A stretch of 64,000 nucleotides of DNA from Maritimibacter sp. (GCA_002695005.1 NZNT01000029.1:124001-188000), one strand, 5' to 3'. Positions 18,253 through 27,223 are shown, counted from the first letter of the stretch. Made by a program: numbers and translations. The notes: generated by a model not told the origin, from the letters alone.

Positions 18253-18891
18253 TCACGACGCCAATCGATACATGCGTGTCGAGATGCGCTCGATCGTGCC
18301 CTTCTTTCTAAGGAATGTCAGCGTTCGGCTCACGCTTTCGGCGCTGGTGTTCAGGTAGTGAGACATATCGCTTCGAGACATCGCGAAGGTCACGGTCCTG
18401 GATTTCTGGCGGGAGGACAAATCCTTGATGAACCACAGCAGGCGATCAGATACTGCTCCGCTGCGGGCCTGGATCAGCCGGCGTTGATCCTGCCCCGCCT
18501 GTTCCGCAATGGCCTGGCTGAACAGCTCTACCGCCTCTGCTCGCTGCGGGTCGTCCAAGGACAACAAGCCTGGCCGCACATCGCAGACACTGGTGTCTTC
18601 GAGTGCGGTAATTGCGACGTCCTGATCACTCACCGAGCAAACAAGGGGCTCTCCCGGGAAGAGGAAGCCGGCTGTCTCGGGGTGTCCATCAATGTTGAGA
18701 AACTCGACCTTCAAGGCGCCGAAACGCACGATCGCGAAATGCGTGGTGAGATCCTCACAGCTGCGCATCGTTCCCTTGGAAAGGTGGAATTCAGTAACAG
18801 CGGGCGCGCCGAACGAGGCGCCGGTCGGGGGCGCGATCATACCTTGGAGCGGGCAAACCTCGCATATTCCAGAAGACCCGGTTCTCTTCAT
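18253..18891 (-). CDS. Crp/Fnr-family transcriptional regulator, variant FNR-like Cys pattern
   Basis: Cytoplasmic regulator of 212 residues starting MKRTGSSGICEVCPLQG at 18891. The C-terminal helix-turn-helix reads MSHYLNTSAESVSRTLTFLR; the E-S-V-S-R recognition helix keeps the Glu, Ser and Arg that read TTGAT-N4-ATCAA. The N-terminal domain is a cyclic-nucleotide-type beta roll. Cysteines occur at 10, 13, 45, 85 and 103; C103 (TSVCDVRP) aligns with FNR C122, but only two of the three N-terminal FNR cysteines are close together. It is divergent from napE and a matching FNR-type site lies between them, so it probably controls the nap operon in response to oxygen or nitrogen oxides. Confidence 0.87.
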   Translation of the reverse strand: MKRTGSSGICEVCPLQGMIAPPTGASFGAPAVTEFHLSKGTMRSCEDLTTHFAIVRFGALKVEFLNIDGHPETAGFLFPGEPLVCSVSDQDVAITALEDTSVCDVRPGLLSLDDPQRAEAVELFSQAIAEQAGQDQRRLIQARSGAVSDRLLWFIKDLSSRQKSRTVTFAMSRSDMSHYLNTSAESVSRTLTFLRKKGTIERISTRMYRLAS

Positions 18892-18963
18892 GGCGCGTCC
18901 TTTCAAACGTCTCGCGGTCAGCGAAAGCGCGATGTGAAAACCCCTCTCCCGAGTGCAGGAAAA

Positions 18964-18977
18964 CTGACGCACATCAA
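18964..18977. promoter_or_regulatory. FNR-type binding site upstream of napE
   Basis: CTGAC-GCAC-ATCAA matches the TTGAT-N4-ATCAA consensus at 8 of 10 positions. It lies 60 bp upstream of the napE start and 73 bp from the divergent regulator start, a position suited to control of nap and possibly autoregulation. Confidence 0.6.
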
Positions 18978-19036
18978 AAAATCAACCGGCAGATGTGGAA
19001 AACTCCCCTGAGCATTCATCCGAAGCGGGAGGTCCA

Positions 19037-19210
19037 ATGAACAATCCAAATACCTCTGAGCAAAGGGAAACATCTTCGCGCGGCCAAGAAACGGTGGCCT
19101 TCCTGTTCCTCGCCCTGGTCCTCTTTCCCATCCTCGCGGTGATTTTCGTGGGCGGCTTCGGCTTCGTCGTCTGGATGGAACAACTTCTGTTCGGTCCGCC
19201 GGGGAGTTGA
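19037..19210 (+). CDS. napE: Periplasmic nitrate reductase small membrane protein NapE
   Basis: 57-residue single-pass membrane protein, first gene of the nap operon. The start MNNPNTSEQRETSSRG follows GCGGGAGGTCCA. The helix FLFLALVLFPILAVIFVGGF followed by GFVVWMEQLLFGPPG matches the NapE signature closely. Its function is not established; it is conserved in alphaproteobacterial nap clusters. The stop falls five bases before the napF start. Confidence 0.93.
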   Translation: MNNPNTSEQRETSSRGQETVAFLFLALVLFPILAVIFVGGFGFVVWMEQLLFGPPGS

Positions 19211-19215
19211 GGACG

Positions 19216-19710
19216 ATGGGTGCCCATCGTGCCTCTCGAATGTCGCGGCGCGCCCTTCTGGGTGGCCAGGATGACCGCGAGGTCATGCCGTGGACCGACG
19301 CTGCGACGATACAGGACAACTGCACAGGGTGCGGCGCATGTATCGACGCCTGCCCTGAGGGCATTCTGTCCGCGGGGCGTGGCGGGCATCCGGTGATCGA
19401 TTTTTCCACGGCCTGCACCTTCTGTCGCGCTTGCGCCGAGGCATGCCCGGAGCCTGTCTTCGACCTCGAACGGGATCCGCCCTGGCAAGCGGTCGCAGTC
19501 ATAGACAGCGCGTGCTTCGAACCGCAGGGAATCGCGTGCCGGGCCTGCGAAGATGAATGCGACGTGGACGCGCTGCGCGCCCGTCCGATGCTGGGAGGGC
19601 GTGCTGAGATGCGCGTCGACACCGACGCCTGCACCGGATGCGGAGGGTGCGTTTCATCCTGCCCGGCGGGCGCGATCAGCATAGTTGAATTGGAGGTCGC
19701 CGATGCCTGA
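19216..19710 (+). CDS. napF: Ferredoxin-type protein NapF
   Basis: Cytoplasmic iron-sulfur protein thought to assist insertion of the Fe-S cluster into NapA before Tat export. The 164 residues hold three [4Fe-4S] motifs: C36-C39-C42-C46 (CTGCGACIDACP), C67-C70-C73-C77 (CTFCRACAEACP) and C139-C142-C145-C149 (CTGCGGCVSSCP). A fourth Cys group (100, 108, 111, 115) is not a standard cluster but is typical of NapF. ATG 19216 is chosen because GAGGACG directly precedes it. The 3' end overlaps napD by 8 bp. Confidence 0.94.
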   Translation: MGAHRASRMSRRALLGGQDDREVMPWTDAATIQDNCTGCGACIDACPEGILSAGRGGHPVIDFSTACTFCRACAEACPEPVFDLERDPPWQAVAVIDSACFEPQGIACRACEDECDVDALRARPMLGGRAEMRVDTDACTGCGGCVSSCPAGAISIVELEVADA

Positions 19711-19963
19711 GCACCACCTGTCCAGTCTGCTTGTACATGCAAAGCCCGAGAACATCGAAAGCGTCGCGAAACGGTTGGAAGCCGAGGGCTGTGAAGTTCA
19801 CGCCACCACGCCCGAAGGCAAGTTGGTTGTCACGCTCGAAGCCGAGGGTCGGCGGACGCTCAATGACGCCCTGACCCGGATACAGCTCTTGCCCGGCGTT
19901 CTCGCAGCGACCCTCGTTTTCCACCATGTCGACGAGCCGGATGAGCTTGTGCGCCCTTTGTGA
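19703..19963 (+). CDS. napD: NapA signal-peptide chaperone NapD
   Basis: Small cytoplasmic chaperone that binds the twin-arginine signal of NapA and delays export until cofactors are in place. Starting at MPEHHLSSLLVHAKPEN (after GGAGGTCGCCG) it has 86 residues, normal for NapD. The ferredoxin-like fold shows in the alternation SLLVHAKPENIESVAKRLEA and KLVVTLEAEGRRTLNDALTR, ending GVLAATLVFHHVDEPDEL. It overlaps napF and lies 28 bp before napA. Confidence 0.95.
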   Translation: MPEHHLSSLLVHAKPENIESVAKRLEAEGCEVHATTPEGKLVVTLEAEGRRTLNDALTRIQLLPGVLAATLVFHHVDEPDELVRPL

Positions 19964-19991
19964 CCCCAGCCAGTAAGCCAGGAGATTTGCC

Positions 19992-22487
19992 ATGACGATG
20001 ACAAGACGAGATGCGTTGAAGGCCAAGGCGATCGCAGCCGCCAGTGCCGCCGCGGGGATCACGGGCCCGGCGCTGGGCCAGAACATCCCGACCGCGCGCG
20101 ACGAGACTGAATTGACGTGGTCCAAGGCGCCGTGCCGGTTCTGCGGCACAGGCTGCTCGGTCATGGTCGCCACCCGCAATGATCGGGTGGTCGCGACGCA
20201 TGGCGATGCCGAGGCCGAAGTGAACCGTGGACTGAACTGCGTTAAGGGATATTTCCTGTCCAAGATCATGTATGGCGCGGACCGGCTTACCAAGCCGCTC
20301 CTGCGCAAGCGGAACGGGGTCTACGACAAGACCGGCGACTTCGAGGAAGTGAGCTGGGACGAGGCTTTCGATGTGATGGCCGAAAAGTTCAAGGAAACCC
20401 TCGCCGCCAAGGGGCCGGAAGCGGTGGGCATGTTCGGCTCCGGCCAGTGGACGGTGTGGGAGGGTTACGCGGCCTCCAAGCTCTACAAGGCCGGCTTCCG
20501 GTCGAACAACATCGACCCCAATGCGCGCCATTGCATGGCCTCGGCCGTCGCCGGGTTCATCCGCACCTTCGGGATTGATGAGCCGATGGGGTGCTACGAC
20601 GATTTCGAACATGCCGATGCCTTCGTCCTGTGGGGGGCGAACATGGCCGAGATGCACCCGATCCTCTGGACGCGGCTGACCGACCGGCGGCTGTCGGCCC
20701 CCGAAACCGAGGTCGTCGTCCTCTCGACCTATCGCAACCGGTGCTACGATCTGGCCGATATGGACATGACGTTCACCCCTCAGTCCGACCTTGCGCTGCT
20801 CAACGCAATCGCGCGCCATATCATCAAGACCGATCGCGTGAACTGGGATTTCGTCGACGCCCATGTGAACTTCAAGCGTGGTAACGCGGACATCGGATAC
20901 GGCCTGCGCCCCGAACACCCGTTGGAACAGGCGGCGGCCAACCCGGACAAGGCAGGCGGGTTCGAGGACATGAGCTTCGAGGATTTCGAAACGTTCCTGG
21001 AACCCTACACTTTCGAATACGCTGAGGAACTGTCCGGCGTGCCAGCCAGCCGGATCGAGGCCTTGGCCGAGATCTATGCTGACCCGAACAAGAAGGTCAT
21101 GTCGCTTTGGACAATGGGCGTGAACCAGCACACCCGGGGCGTCTGGGTGAACAACATGATCTACAACCTGCACCTTCTGACCGGGAAGATCGCGGAGCCG
21201 GGCAACTCGCCGTTCTCGCTGACTGGGCAGCCGTCCGCCTGTGGCACGGCGCGCGAGGTGGGCACTTTCGCGCACCGGCTTCCCGCCGATCTGGTCGTCG
21301 CGAACCCGGAACATCGCAAGGTGGCCGAAGACATCTGGAAACTGCCCGAGGGCACGGTGCCCGGCTGGGTCGGCGCACATGCTGTGCTCCAGAACCGCAA
21401 GCTCAAGGACGGCGAAATCAACGCCTATTGGATTCAGGTGAACAACAACCTTCAAGCGGCTCCGAACCTCTTGGAGGAAACCTATCCCGGCTATCGCAAC
21501 CCCGACAATTTCATCGTGGTCTCCGATGCCTATCCGACCGTGACCGCCCAGGCCGCCGATCTGGTCCTGCCCACCGCGATGTGGGTCGAGAAAGAGGGGG
21601 CCTATGGCAACGCCGAGCGCCGCACGCAGTTCTGGCATCAGTTGGTCGATGCGCCGGGTGAGGCCAAGTCGGACATGTGGCAGGTCGTCGAGTTTTCCAA
21701 GCGGTTCACGACGGACGAGGTCTGGCCGACCGAGATCCTCGACGCCGCCCCCGAATATCGCGGCAAGACGCTGTTCGACGTGCTGTTCGCCAACGGCAAC
21801 GTCGACGCCTTCGAGCTGTCCGAAACTGAAGAGCATCCGAACCACGAGAGCACCGACTTCGGCTTTTACATCCAGAAGGGGCTTTTCGAGGAATACGCGC
21901 GGTTCGGACGCGATCACGGTCATGACCTTGCCGATTTCGATACCTATCATCAGGTGCGCGGTCTGCGTTGGCCGGTGGTCGATGGCAAGGAAACCAAATG
22001 GCGGTATCGCGAAGGGTATGACCCCTATGTGACGCCGGGCGCCGGGGTCGAATTCTACGGCAAGCCCGATGGACGCGCCAACATCTTCGCGCTGCCCTAT
22101 GAGCCGCCGGCGGAAAGCCCGGATGACGAATTTCCATTCTGGCTGGTCACGGGGCGGGTGTTGGAACACTGGCATTCGGGATCGATGACCGACAGGGTGC
22201 CGGAGCTACATCAAGCCTATCCCAACGCGATGGTCTACATGCACCCCGAAGACGCGGCCGAGTTGGGCGTGCACAGGGGAAGCGAGGTCAAGCTGAGTTC
22301 CCGGCGGGGCGACATGCTGACCCGTGTCGAAACGCGCGGGCGAAACAAGGTGCCGCGCGGATTGATCTTCGTGCCCTGGTTCGATGCAAACCAGCTCATC
22401 AACAAGCTGACACTGGATGCGACCGACCCGATTTCGAAACAGACGGACTTCAAGAAGTGCGCCTGCAAGGTGGAGGCAGCGGTATGA
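19992..22487 (+). CDS. napA: Periplasmic nitrate reductase catalytic subunit NapA
   Basis: Molybdenum enzyme reducing nitrate to nitrite in the periplasm, paired with NapB. The 831 residues begin with a Tat signal ([20 protein letters not shown]). C48, C51, C55 and C83 form the [4Fe-4S] site, and C181 ([12 protein letters not shown]) is the molybdenum ligand. The C-terminal molybdopterin-binding domain follows ([20 protein letters not shown]) and the protein ends with the NapA tail [15 protein letters not shown]. Both clusters' ligands are intact. Its stop overlaps the napB start as ATGA. Confidence 0.98.
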   Translation: MTMTRRDALKAKAIAAASAAAGITGPALGQNIPTARDETELTWSKAPCRFCGTGCSVMVATRNDRVVATHGDAEAEVNRGLNCVKGYFLSKIMYGADRLTKPLLRKRNGVYDKTGDFEEVSWDEAFDVMAEKFKETLAAKGPEAVGMFGSGQWTVWEGYAASKLYKAGFRSNNIDPNARHCMASAVAGFIRTFGIDEPMGCYDDFEHADAFVLWGANMAEMHPILWTRLTDRRLSAPETEVVVLSTYRNRCYDLADMDMTFTPQSDLALLNAIARHIIKTDRVNWDFVDAHVNFKRGNADIGYGLRPEHPLEQAAANPDKAGGFEDMSFEDFETFLEPYTFEYAEELSGVPASRIEALAEIYADPNKKVMSLWTMGVNQHTRGVWVNNMIYNLHLLTGKIAEPGNSPFSLTGQPSACGTAREVGTFAHRLPADLVVANPEHRKVAEDIWKLPEGTVPGWVGAHAVLQNRKLKDGEINAYWIQVNNNLQAAPNLLEETYPGYRNPDNFIVVSDAYPTVTAQAADLVLPTAMWVEKEGAYGNAERRTQFWHQLVDAPGEAKSDMWQVVEFSKRFTTDEVWPTEILDAAPEYRGKTLFDVLFANGNVDAFELSETEEHPNHESTDFGFYIQKGLFEEYARFGRDHGHDLADFDTYHQVRGLRWPVVDGKETKWRYREGYDPYVTPGAGVEFYGKPDGRANIFALPYEPPAESPDDEFPFWLVTGRVLEHWHSGSMTDRVPELHQAYPNAMVYMHPEDAAELGVHRGSEVKLSSRRGDMLTRVETRGRNKVPRGLIFVPWFDANQLINKLTLDATDPISKQTDFKKCACKVEAAV

Positions 22488-22951
22488 GAATGTCACGCAC
22501 AACACTTCAAATCACAGCGCTCGCTTGCGTGCTCGCCACCGGGGTCGCGGTCGCGCAGCAGTCGACGATCTCGACCCTGCGCCCGACGCCACCGACCGAG
22601 GACGAAACGCCGCCGCCCATGCGCCCGGCGATCGACACCGACATCCGCGAAGTGCGCAATTATCCCGAACAGCCTCCGGTCATTCCCCACGACATCGAGG
22701 GCTATGAGCTTAGCGCGAATTTCAACAAGTGCCTGTCCTGCCATGAACGCGCTGCGACCGGGCAAAGTCAGGCGCCCATGGTGTCTGTCACGCACTATAT
22801 CGACCGTCACCAACAGGTCCTGGCCCAGGTTTCGCCGCGCCGCTACTTCTGCACCCAGTGCCATGTGAGCCAGACCGAAGACGCGCCGCTGGTGGCGAAT
22901 ACCTTTATCGACATCGACACGCTCATCGGCATGAGCCAGGAAAGCGAGTGA
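22484..22951 (+). CDS. napB: Diheme cytochrome c NapB
   Basis: Periplasmic electron-transfer subunit of nitrate reductase. It begins [16 protein letters not shown] and has a signal peptide ending near residue 25 (VAVAQQ). Two heme-c sites are present at 83-87 (CLSCH) and 123-127 (CTQCH), with conserved NapB context ([47 protein letters not shown]). The length of 155 residues is normal. Its ATG overlaps the napA stop, and napC follows after 6 bp. Confidence 0.97.
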   Translation: MRMSRTTLQITALACVLATGVAVAQQSTISTLRPTPPTEDETPPPMRPAIDTDIREVRNYPEQPPVIPHDIEGYELSANFNKCLSCHERAATGQSQAPMVSVTHYIDRHQQVLAQVSPRRYFCTQCHVSQTEDAPLVANTFIDIDTLIGMSQESE

Positions 22952-22957
22952 CGGCCC

Positions 22958-23623
22958 ATGCGCAATTTCATCAAAACGCTCTGGCAGGTCATGCGCCGCC
23001 CAAGCACCCATTACTCGCTGGGTTTCCTGACGCTTGGCGGGTTCATCGGGGGCATCGTTTTCTGGGGTGGCTTCAATACAGCCCTCGAAGCGACGAATAC
23101 CGAGGCCTTCTGCATCAGCTGCCACGAAATGGAAGCGAATCTTTACGCTGATCTCCAGCAAACGGTGCATTTTACCAATGCCTCGGGCGTGCGGGCCAAG
23201 TGTTCAGACTGCCACGTTCCCCACGAATGGACGAACAAGATCGCCCGAAAAATCGCCGCGTCGAAAGAGGTCTACGGCAAGATTTTCGGCACCATCAGCA
23301 CGCGCGAGAAGTTCGAGGAACACCGGCTCGAAATGGCGCGTCGCGAATGGGCGCGTTTCGAAGCGAACGACAGCCTCGAATGCCGAAACTGTCATAGTTT
23401 CACCGCGATGGATTTTTCGCGCCAAAGCCCGCGCGCAGCCGAGCAGCACGAGCGGATGGTCGGCTCTGGCGAGGCGACCTGCATCGATTGCCACAAAGGG
23501 ATCGCGCACACGCTCCCGAACATGTCCCAAGAACAGGCTCGGGTGCTGCTGTCGCCGCCCCAGTTGCCCGGGGACGGCTCGGAACAGGTCGAAGCCTATC
23601 TTGAGCAAACGCAGATACAATAG
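22958..23623 (+). CDS. napC: Tetraheme quinol dehydrogenase NapC
   Basis: Membrane-anchored tetraheme cytochrome c of the NapC/NirT family that passes electrons from ubiquinol to NapB. A single N-terminal helix ([20 protein letters not shown]) anchors the protein. Four CXXCH sites are at 52 (CISCH), 82 (CSDCH), 142 (CRNCH) and 175 (CIDCH). The length of 221 residues fits. It is the last nap gene; napG, napH and napK are absent from the operon, as in many alphaproteobacterial clusters for G and H. Confidence 0.97.
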   Translation: MRNFIKTLWQVMRRPSTHYSLGFLTLGGFIGGIVFWGGFNTALEATNTEAFCISCHEMEANLYADLQQTVHFTNASGVRAKCSDCHVPHEWTNKIARKIAASKEVYGKIFGTISTREKFEEHRLEMARREWARFEANDSLECRNCHSFTAMDFSRQSPRAAEQHERMVGSGEATCIDCHKGIAHTLPNMSQEQARVLLSPPQLPGDGSEQVEAYLEQTQIQ

Positions 23624-23645
23624 CGGCCACCAATCGCCCGGTTCA

Positions 23646-23669
23646 TTGCGAAATCACAATACTTCGCAA
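23646..23669. promoter_or_regulatory. Inverted repeat between napC and tatA
   Basis: TTGCGAA (23646-23652) and TTCGCAA (23663-23669) form a perfect 7-bp inverted repeat with a 10-nt spacer, 71 bp upstream of tatA. It lacks a T-tract. It may be an operator for tatA or a weak stem-loop at the nap 3' end. Confidence 0.4.
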
Positions 23670-23739
23670 GCTGCGGTTCCTTAGATTGTGTCCTACCCGT
23701 CCGGGCCGCCCGAACGGGTTGGGACGAAAGGAAACCGAT

Positions 23740-23910
23740 ATGCTCAACAACATCGGTCTTCCCGGCCTCGCGATCATTGCGATGGTCGTGATCGTGCTCT
23801 TCGGACGCGGAAAGTTGTCGTCGATTATGGGGGAGGTCGGACAAGGCATCACCTCATTCCGCAAGGGGATCGAAACCAAAGACGACAAGGACGAGAACGC
23901 GGCAGTCTGA
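23740..23910 (+). CDS. Short TatA/TatE-type twin-arginine translocase subunit
   Basis: 56-residue protein with one membrane helix (GLPGLAIIAMVVIVLFGRGK) and the TatA hinge FGRGKLSSIMGEVGQGITSF followed by an acidic, lysine-rich amphipathic tail. TatA/E proteins form the pore component for export of folded Tat substrates. The chosen start MLNNIGLPG follows AAAGGA. It is 117 bp after napC and 56 residues is short for TatA (often 65-90). A separate tatABC locus presumably exists elsewhere, so this may be an extra TatA serving NapA export. Confidence 0.9.
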   Translation: MLNNIGLPGLAIIAMVVIVLFGRGKLSSIMGEVGQGITSFRKGIETKDDKDENAAV

Positions 23911-23931
23911 ACTCTCACCCGGTAACTGCCG

Positions 23932-23961
23932 AACGCCGCCGGTGTGCCCGGCGGCGTTTAC
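23932..23961 (+). terminator. Terminator after tatA
   Basis: AACGCCGCCGG (23932-23942) pairs perfectly with CCGGCGGCGTT (23948-23958) around a five-base loop and is followed by a weak T tail. It closes the nap-tatA region. Confidence 0.75.
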
Positions 23962-24023
23962 TGGTTCCTCCGCTCCACCTCCTGCCCCTCGCCGCAGCCC
24001 CGGCGACAGGGCAATCGCGAAAG

Positions 24024-24617
24024 TCAGTCGGCGGCGTTCGTGATCGTCGCGGCCTTGAGCGCCTCGAGCCCGTCGCCGATGCCGGTCAGGTCCAGACGGA
24101 AGATCAGCGGTTCGCTGCGCAGGCCGGGGCGGTAGCCGGCGACGACGCCGCCTTCGGCCTCGGCATAGGCCCGGAGCGCTTCCAGATCCTCGGACAAGAG
24201 CGCTTCACACAGATCCGCCGAGCAGGACTGCCAGACGAATTCCGCACGCTCGTCGCTGTCCTCGGGCTTGAACGCGAAGCCAGAGGGGAAATAGACCCCG
24301 TTCGGCACGCGTGCGGCGAGGAAACTCTGTTCGCCATCGCCGGACCAGAAGGCCAGAACCTCGGCCAGGAAAGCGTTGTCGGAGGAGCGGACGAGGCGCT
24401 GGGACAGGACGCAGGCAGTTTCACCCACGGCCACCGCCTCACACGTCACGGTCCAGGCGCCGAAGCGCTGACCGTTGGCAATCCGCACCGGGGCCGGGGA
24501 GCTTTCGCTCTCGGTTGCTTCGGTTTCGGCCTCGGTCGTCTCGTCCTGCGCGAAACCGAAGGCCGGCAGGGTACACAGCGCCGAAATGGCGGCCAGTTTG
24601 GTCAGTCGAAAAGTCAT
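24024..24617 (-). CDS. Invasion-associated locus B (IalB) family protein
   Basis: Predicted periplasmic protein of 197 residues with a signal peptide (AAISALCTLPAFGFAQ) and a Glu/Thr-rich linker. The IalB core is recognisable by RFGAWTVTCEAVAVGETACV, SFLAARVPNGVYFPSGFAFK and the Cys-containing VWQSCSADLCEALLSEDLEA, two paired cysteines that usually form disulfides. The start MTFRLTKLAA at 24617 is preferred over an upstream ATG. The family is widespread in Alphaproteobacteria; the name comes from Bartonella, and a role in invasion is not implied here. Confidence 0.88.
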   Translation of the reverse strand: MTFRLTKLAAISALCTLPAFGFAQDETTEAETEATESESSPAPVRIANGQRFGAWTVTCEAVAVGETACVLSQRLVRSSDNAFLAEVLAFWSGDGEQSFLAARVPNGVYFPSGFAFKPEDSDERAEFVWQSCSADLCEALLSEDLEALRAYAEAEGGVVAGYRPGLRSEPLIFRLDLTGIGDGLEALKAATITNAAD

Positions 24618-24666
24618 GCGCCGGATCTCCCGCATCCTGAAGTTACACAATCACCCGGCGCATTCC

Positions 24667-25770
24667 TCAGAACGTCACCGAAATGGAACCGCCGATCATC
24701 GGGGCCGCGCTGGGCGTGGCCCAGCCGACGATGCCCGTCGTGATCGGTTTGGCGACGAAGATGTCACCGAAGACGTTGTTGCCCCGCGTGAAGCTGGTGC
24801 CGACGCCCACGGAACTGGCCAGCCCGAGCGGTGCGCGCGTGCTGTCGAAGGCCTGCCCGATGTCGCCGAAGACGAAGGGGCGGATGCCGATGCCAGCGCC
24901 GAGGGCGAAGGGGGCGGATTTCTCGATCTGGAAGCGGGCGACATAGCCGCTGTCCCCGACCGAGAGGTTGGTCGGATAGCCCCGGACGGCCCCCGGCGCT
25001 GTGACGCTGAAGGTGTTCCATGTGGGCATGGTCCCGACGAGCGCGGCCTGACCGGAAAGCGAGACCGAACTGAAGATGTGCTCGCCCAGAGACAATGCGA
25101 AGAGCGCGGAGCCGGAGACCGAGACATAGGTGTTCCCGGTCGTGGCGAAGACAGCGTCGGAATAGCTGCCGGCCGTGATCTGCCCGCCTGCCGAAAGGCT
25201 CCAGCCGTCGCCGTTGATATACCCCGAGGCACCGAGGCTGCCCTGCGGGCCCCATTGGTTGAGCGTCTGGACCCCGAGAAGAGCGGTGCGTTCCCAGTTG
25301 TAGGTGCCGGTGGCGGAAAGCGAGAGGCCGCGGTTTGCTTCGGCGATGACCGGCAGGGTGAAGCCTGCGGTCGCCGAGCGGCTGCGCCCGGTGACGCGGG
25401 GCGCAGTGATCGAGGCGGAGTTGGTGCCAAGCAGGATCAGAGACACCTTCCCGCCGTTGGGCAGGACCACGCGGGAGTAGTCCACGGATCCCGTGAGCGA
25501 CCCTTGCCGAAGGAGCGCCGCGACGGTGAGCGGGTCGTTCCAGCCGGTGAGCCCGTTGATCGTGTGCGACACGCCGAGTTGCGGACGCCCGAACGCCGCA
25601 GAGCCGTAGTTGTCGAGCGTCACGCTTGTCACATGGCGCTGGATGTCGGGCACGTTCACCACGACATCGACGGTGTTCTCGGCGGACGGGACATAGTCGT
25701 AGGCCAGAGGCAGGCCGTCCGTCGCCTGTAGCCTGGCGACGCGTGGATCGATCACACGGTCATCTGCCAA
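24667..25770 (-). pseudogene. ShlB/FhaC/HecB-type (TpsB) outer-membrane transporter, POTRA part missing
   Basis: The frame encodes the beta-barrel domain of a two-partner secretion transporter. The barrel starts with SVTLDNYGSAAFGRPQLGVS, contains the conserved GAVRGYP turn (VTAPGAVRGYPTNLSVGDSG) and ends in the outer-membrane C-terminal phenylalanine (GGSISVTF). Only 367 residues remain where about 550 are usual: the signal peptide, the N-terminal plug helix and the POTRA domains are absent, and an in-frame TGA lies eight codons upstream of the TTG first codon. There is no ribosome-binding site or export signal, so this is most likely a 5'-truncated remnant. Its truncation coincides with that of the divergent hydrolase. 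A barrel-only functional protein cannot be excluded. Confidence 0.78.
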
Positions 25771-26753
25771 CTCGCCCTGCGCAGGTCGAGCTCACTGCGC
25801 TTCTCAACAACGTGCGGCGGCTTGCAGAGCGACATGACCTTCAACGTGATGCGTCGCTTGGACCAGAAGGGCGGATCGTCACCGCGCGGGTCGGCACCCG
25901 GCGGCTGGACGTGGAACTTCACGGACCGGAGGATGGCGATCCGGTGATCTTCCTGCATGGGATGCTGGACGGCACGGCGCTCACCCGCAAAAGCCAGGAG
26001 CTCCTTTCCGGGCACAACCTGCGCTTCATTTGCCCGCACCGGCCCAGCTTCGGCCAGTCTGACCCTGATCCGGGCGACTTCAGCGACGCGCCGCAGCGGT
26101 TTGCCGGGGATCTGAAGCAGATCTGCGGGCAACTTGGCGTGTCCGATCCGGTGCTCGTCGGTCACATGGCCGGGTCGGTCTATGCCTTCGCCGCCGCTGC
26201 GGTGTGCGACCCCCGTGCCGTGGTCTGCGTCTCAGGCGGCGTGCCGATCACGTCACGACAGCAGATCAGCGCCATGACGCGACGCCAACGGCTCGTCGCC
26301 TTCACCGCGCTCCATGCCCCGAACATGCTGCCCTATGTCCTGCGGGCAGGTATTCACCAGCTCAAGAACGGCGGAGACAAGCGGTTCATGACCTCGCTTT
26401 ATGAAAACGCTCCGGTGGACTTCGCTGTGACGCAGGACCCCGAGATCCGGTGGCTTATCCTTGACGGATACCAATTCTCGGTGCGCCAGGGGCATCAGGC
26501 GTTCGAGATCGACAGCCAACAGGTCGTGCGGGATTGGAGCCATCTCGTCGAAGCGTCGCAGGCCCCGGTCCACCTGTTCCACGGGGCCCATGACAGCGTG
26601 GTGACCGTGGAGTCGGTGCGCGCATTCGCCGGACGGCTGGGCGAGCGGGCGCGGGTCACCGTGCTAGAAGCTTCCGGTCAGCTCCTGTTCTACAAGGAGC
26701 CACGCGTTGTGCTGGAACGGCTCCGCCACATCTTCGATCAGTCGCAGGCCTGA
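25743..26753 (+). CDS. Alpha/beta hydrolase with N-terminal remnant of a LuxR-type region, probably 5'-truncated
   Basis: Alpha/beta-hydrolase fold protein of up to 336 residues. The oxyanion region is VIFLHGMLDG and the nucleophile elbow position reads VLVGHMAGSVYA, with histidine-methionine in place of the usual G-x-S-x-G, so the nucleophile serine is missing. APVHLFHGAHDSVV holds the acid-loop region; the usual C-terminal histidine is not obvious. The first 30 residues (RPAQVELTALLNNVRRLAER) resemble the end of a LuxR helix-turn-helix plus linker, as in LuxR-hydrolase fusions. GTG 25743 has no ribosome-binding site. The parent protein was therefore probably longer, and this may be non-functional. 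Its 3' end overlaps the next gene convergently by 16 bp. Confidence 0.7.
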   Translation: MDRSHGHLPTRPAQVELTALLNNVRRLAERHDLQRDASLGPEGRIVTARVGTRRLDVELHGPEDGDPVIFLHGMLDGTALTRKSQELLSGHNLRFICPHRPSFGQSDPDPGDFSDAPQRFAGDLKQICGQLGVSDPVLVGHMAGSVYAFAAAAVCDPRAVVCVSGGVPITSRQQISAMTRRQRLVAFTALHAPNMLPYVLRAGIHQLKNGGDKRFMTSLYENAPVDFAVTQDPEIRWLILDGYQFSVRQGHQAFEIDSQQVVRDWSHLVEASQAPVHLFHGAHDSVVTVESVRAFAGRLGERARVTVLEASGQLLFYKEPRVVLERLRHIFDQSQA

Positions 26754-27223
26754 GCGGCCGTCCAAGCCCGCGTCACGCCGAAAAGCGAGACCGGGACGAT
26801 GAGCGGGCGGACCTCCGGCAGGGGCCGGAATCCGAAGAAAACACTGGTGCCGCGTTTGAGTCGCTCGACCTCTTCCGCCCCGATGGGGGCGGAGGCGAGG
26901 CAGGTGCGGTCAGTGCAGCTTTGCCATGTGAGGCCGATGGCTTCTTCCCCTCGCGGATGGGTGTAGGTCAGCGGCTGGGACAGGGCAGCACCCAAAGGCA
27001 CCCGCGCGGTCATGATGGCCGGATGCTCGGGATCGTCCTGCGGCAGGAGCGCGACACTCAAGAGGCCGGACCCGGCGTCCCGCAAGCCTACGGAGATCAT
27101 GGCGAGGCAGCCCGCCGCACCGCGCACCATGGACCAGTCCCGATAAGTTTCATCGGCGGCTTGCGCCCGGACCGGCAGGGCAAGAAGCACAATGATCGCA
27201 AGTATGAGTGACCGGTTCACCAT
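26738..27223 (-). CDS. Second IalB-family periplasmic protein
   Basis: 161 residues from MVNRSLILAIIVLLALPVRA, with a clear signal peptide ending near residue 22 (RAQAAD). The IalB pattern is YRDWSMVRGAAGCLAMISVG, TARVPLGAALSQPLTYTHPR and the paired-cysteine segment GLTWQSCTDRTCLASAPIGA. It is shorter than the IalB gene at 24.0 kb and only distantly similar. The 3' end overlaps the hydrolase 3' end. Function is unknown; periplasmic location is inferred. Confidence 0.82.
   Translation of the reverse strand: MVNRSLILAIIVLLALPVRAQAADETYRDWSMVRGAAGCLAMISVGLRDAGSGLLSVALLPQDDPEHPAIMTARVPLGAALSQPLTYTHPRGEEAIGLTWQSCTDRTCLASAPIGAEEVERLKRGTSVFFGFRPLPEVRPLIVPVSLFGVTRAWTAAQACD

Noticed and set aside
19860-22175. 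771-codon minus-strand open frame opposite napD-napA
   Set aside because: It overlaps NapA, whose cofactor ligands are all intact on the plus strand. Composition and lack of motifs mark a shadow frame.
17991-23910. tRNA-Pro as the insertion point of a nap island
   Set aside because: No attachment-site repeat of the tRNA 3' end, integrase or composition shift was seen near nap. The order fits a normal chromosomal locus.
25743-25770. Frameshift rescue joining the TpsB barrel to an upstream POTRA-coding part
   Set aside because: The sequence upstream on the minus strand is the antisense of the hydrolase gene and encodes nothing like POTRA in any frame, so a simple frameshift does not explain the loss.
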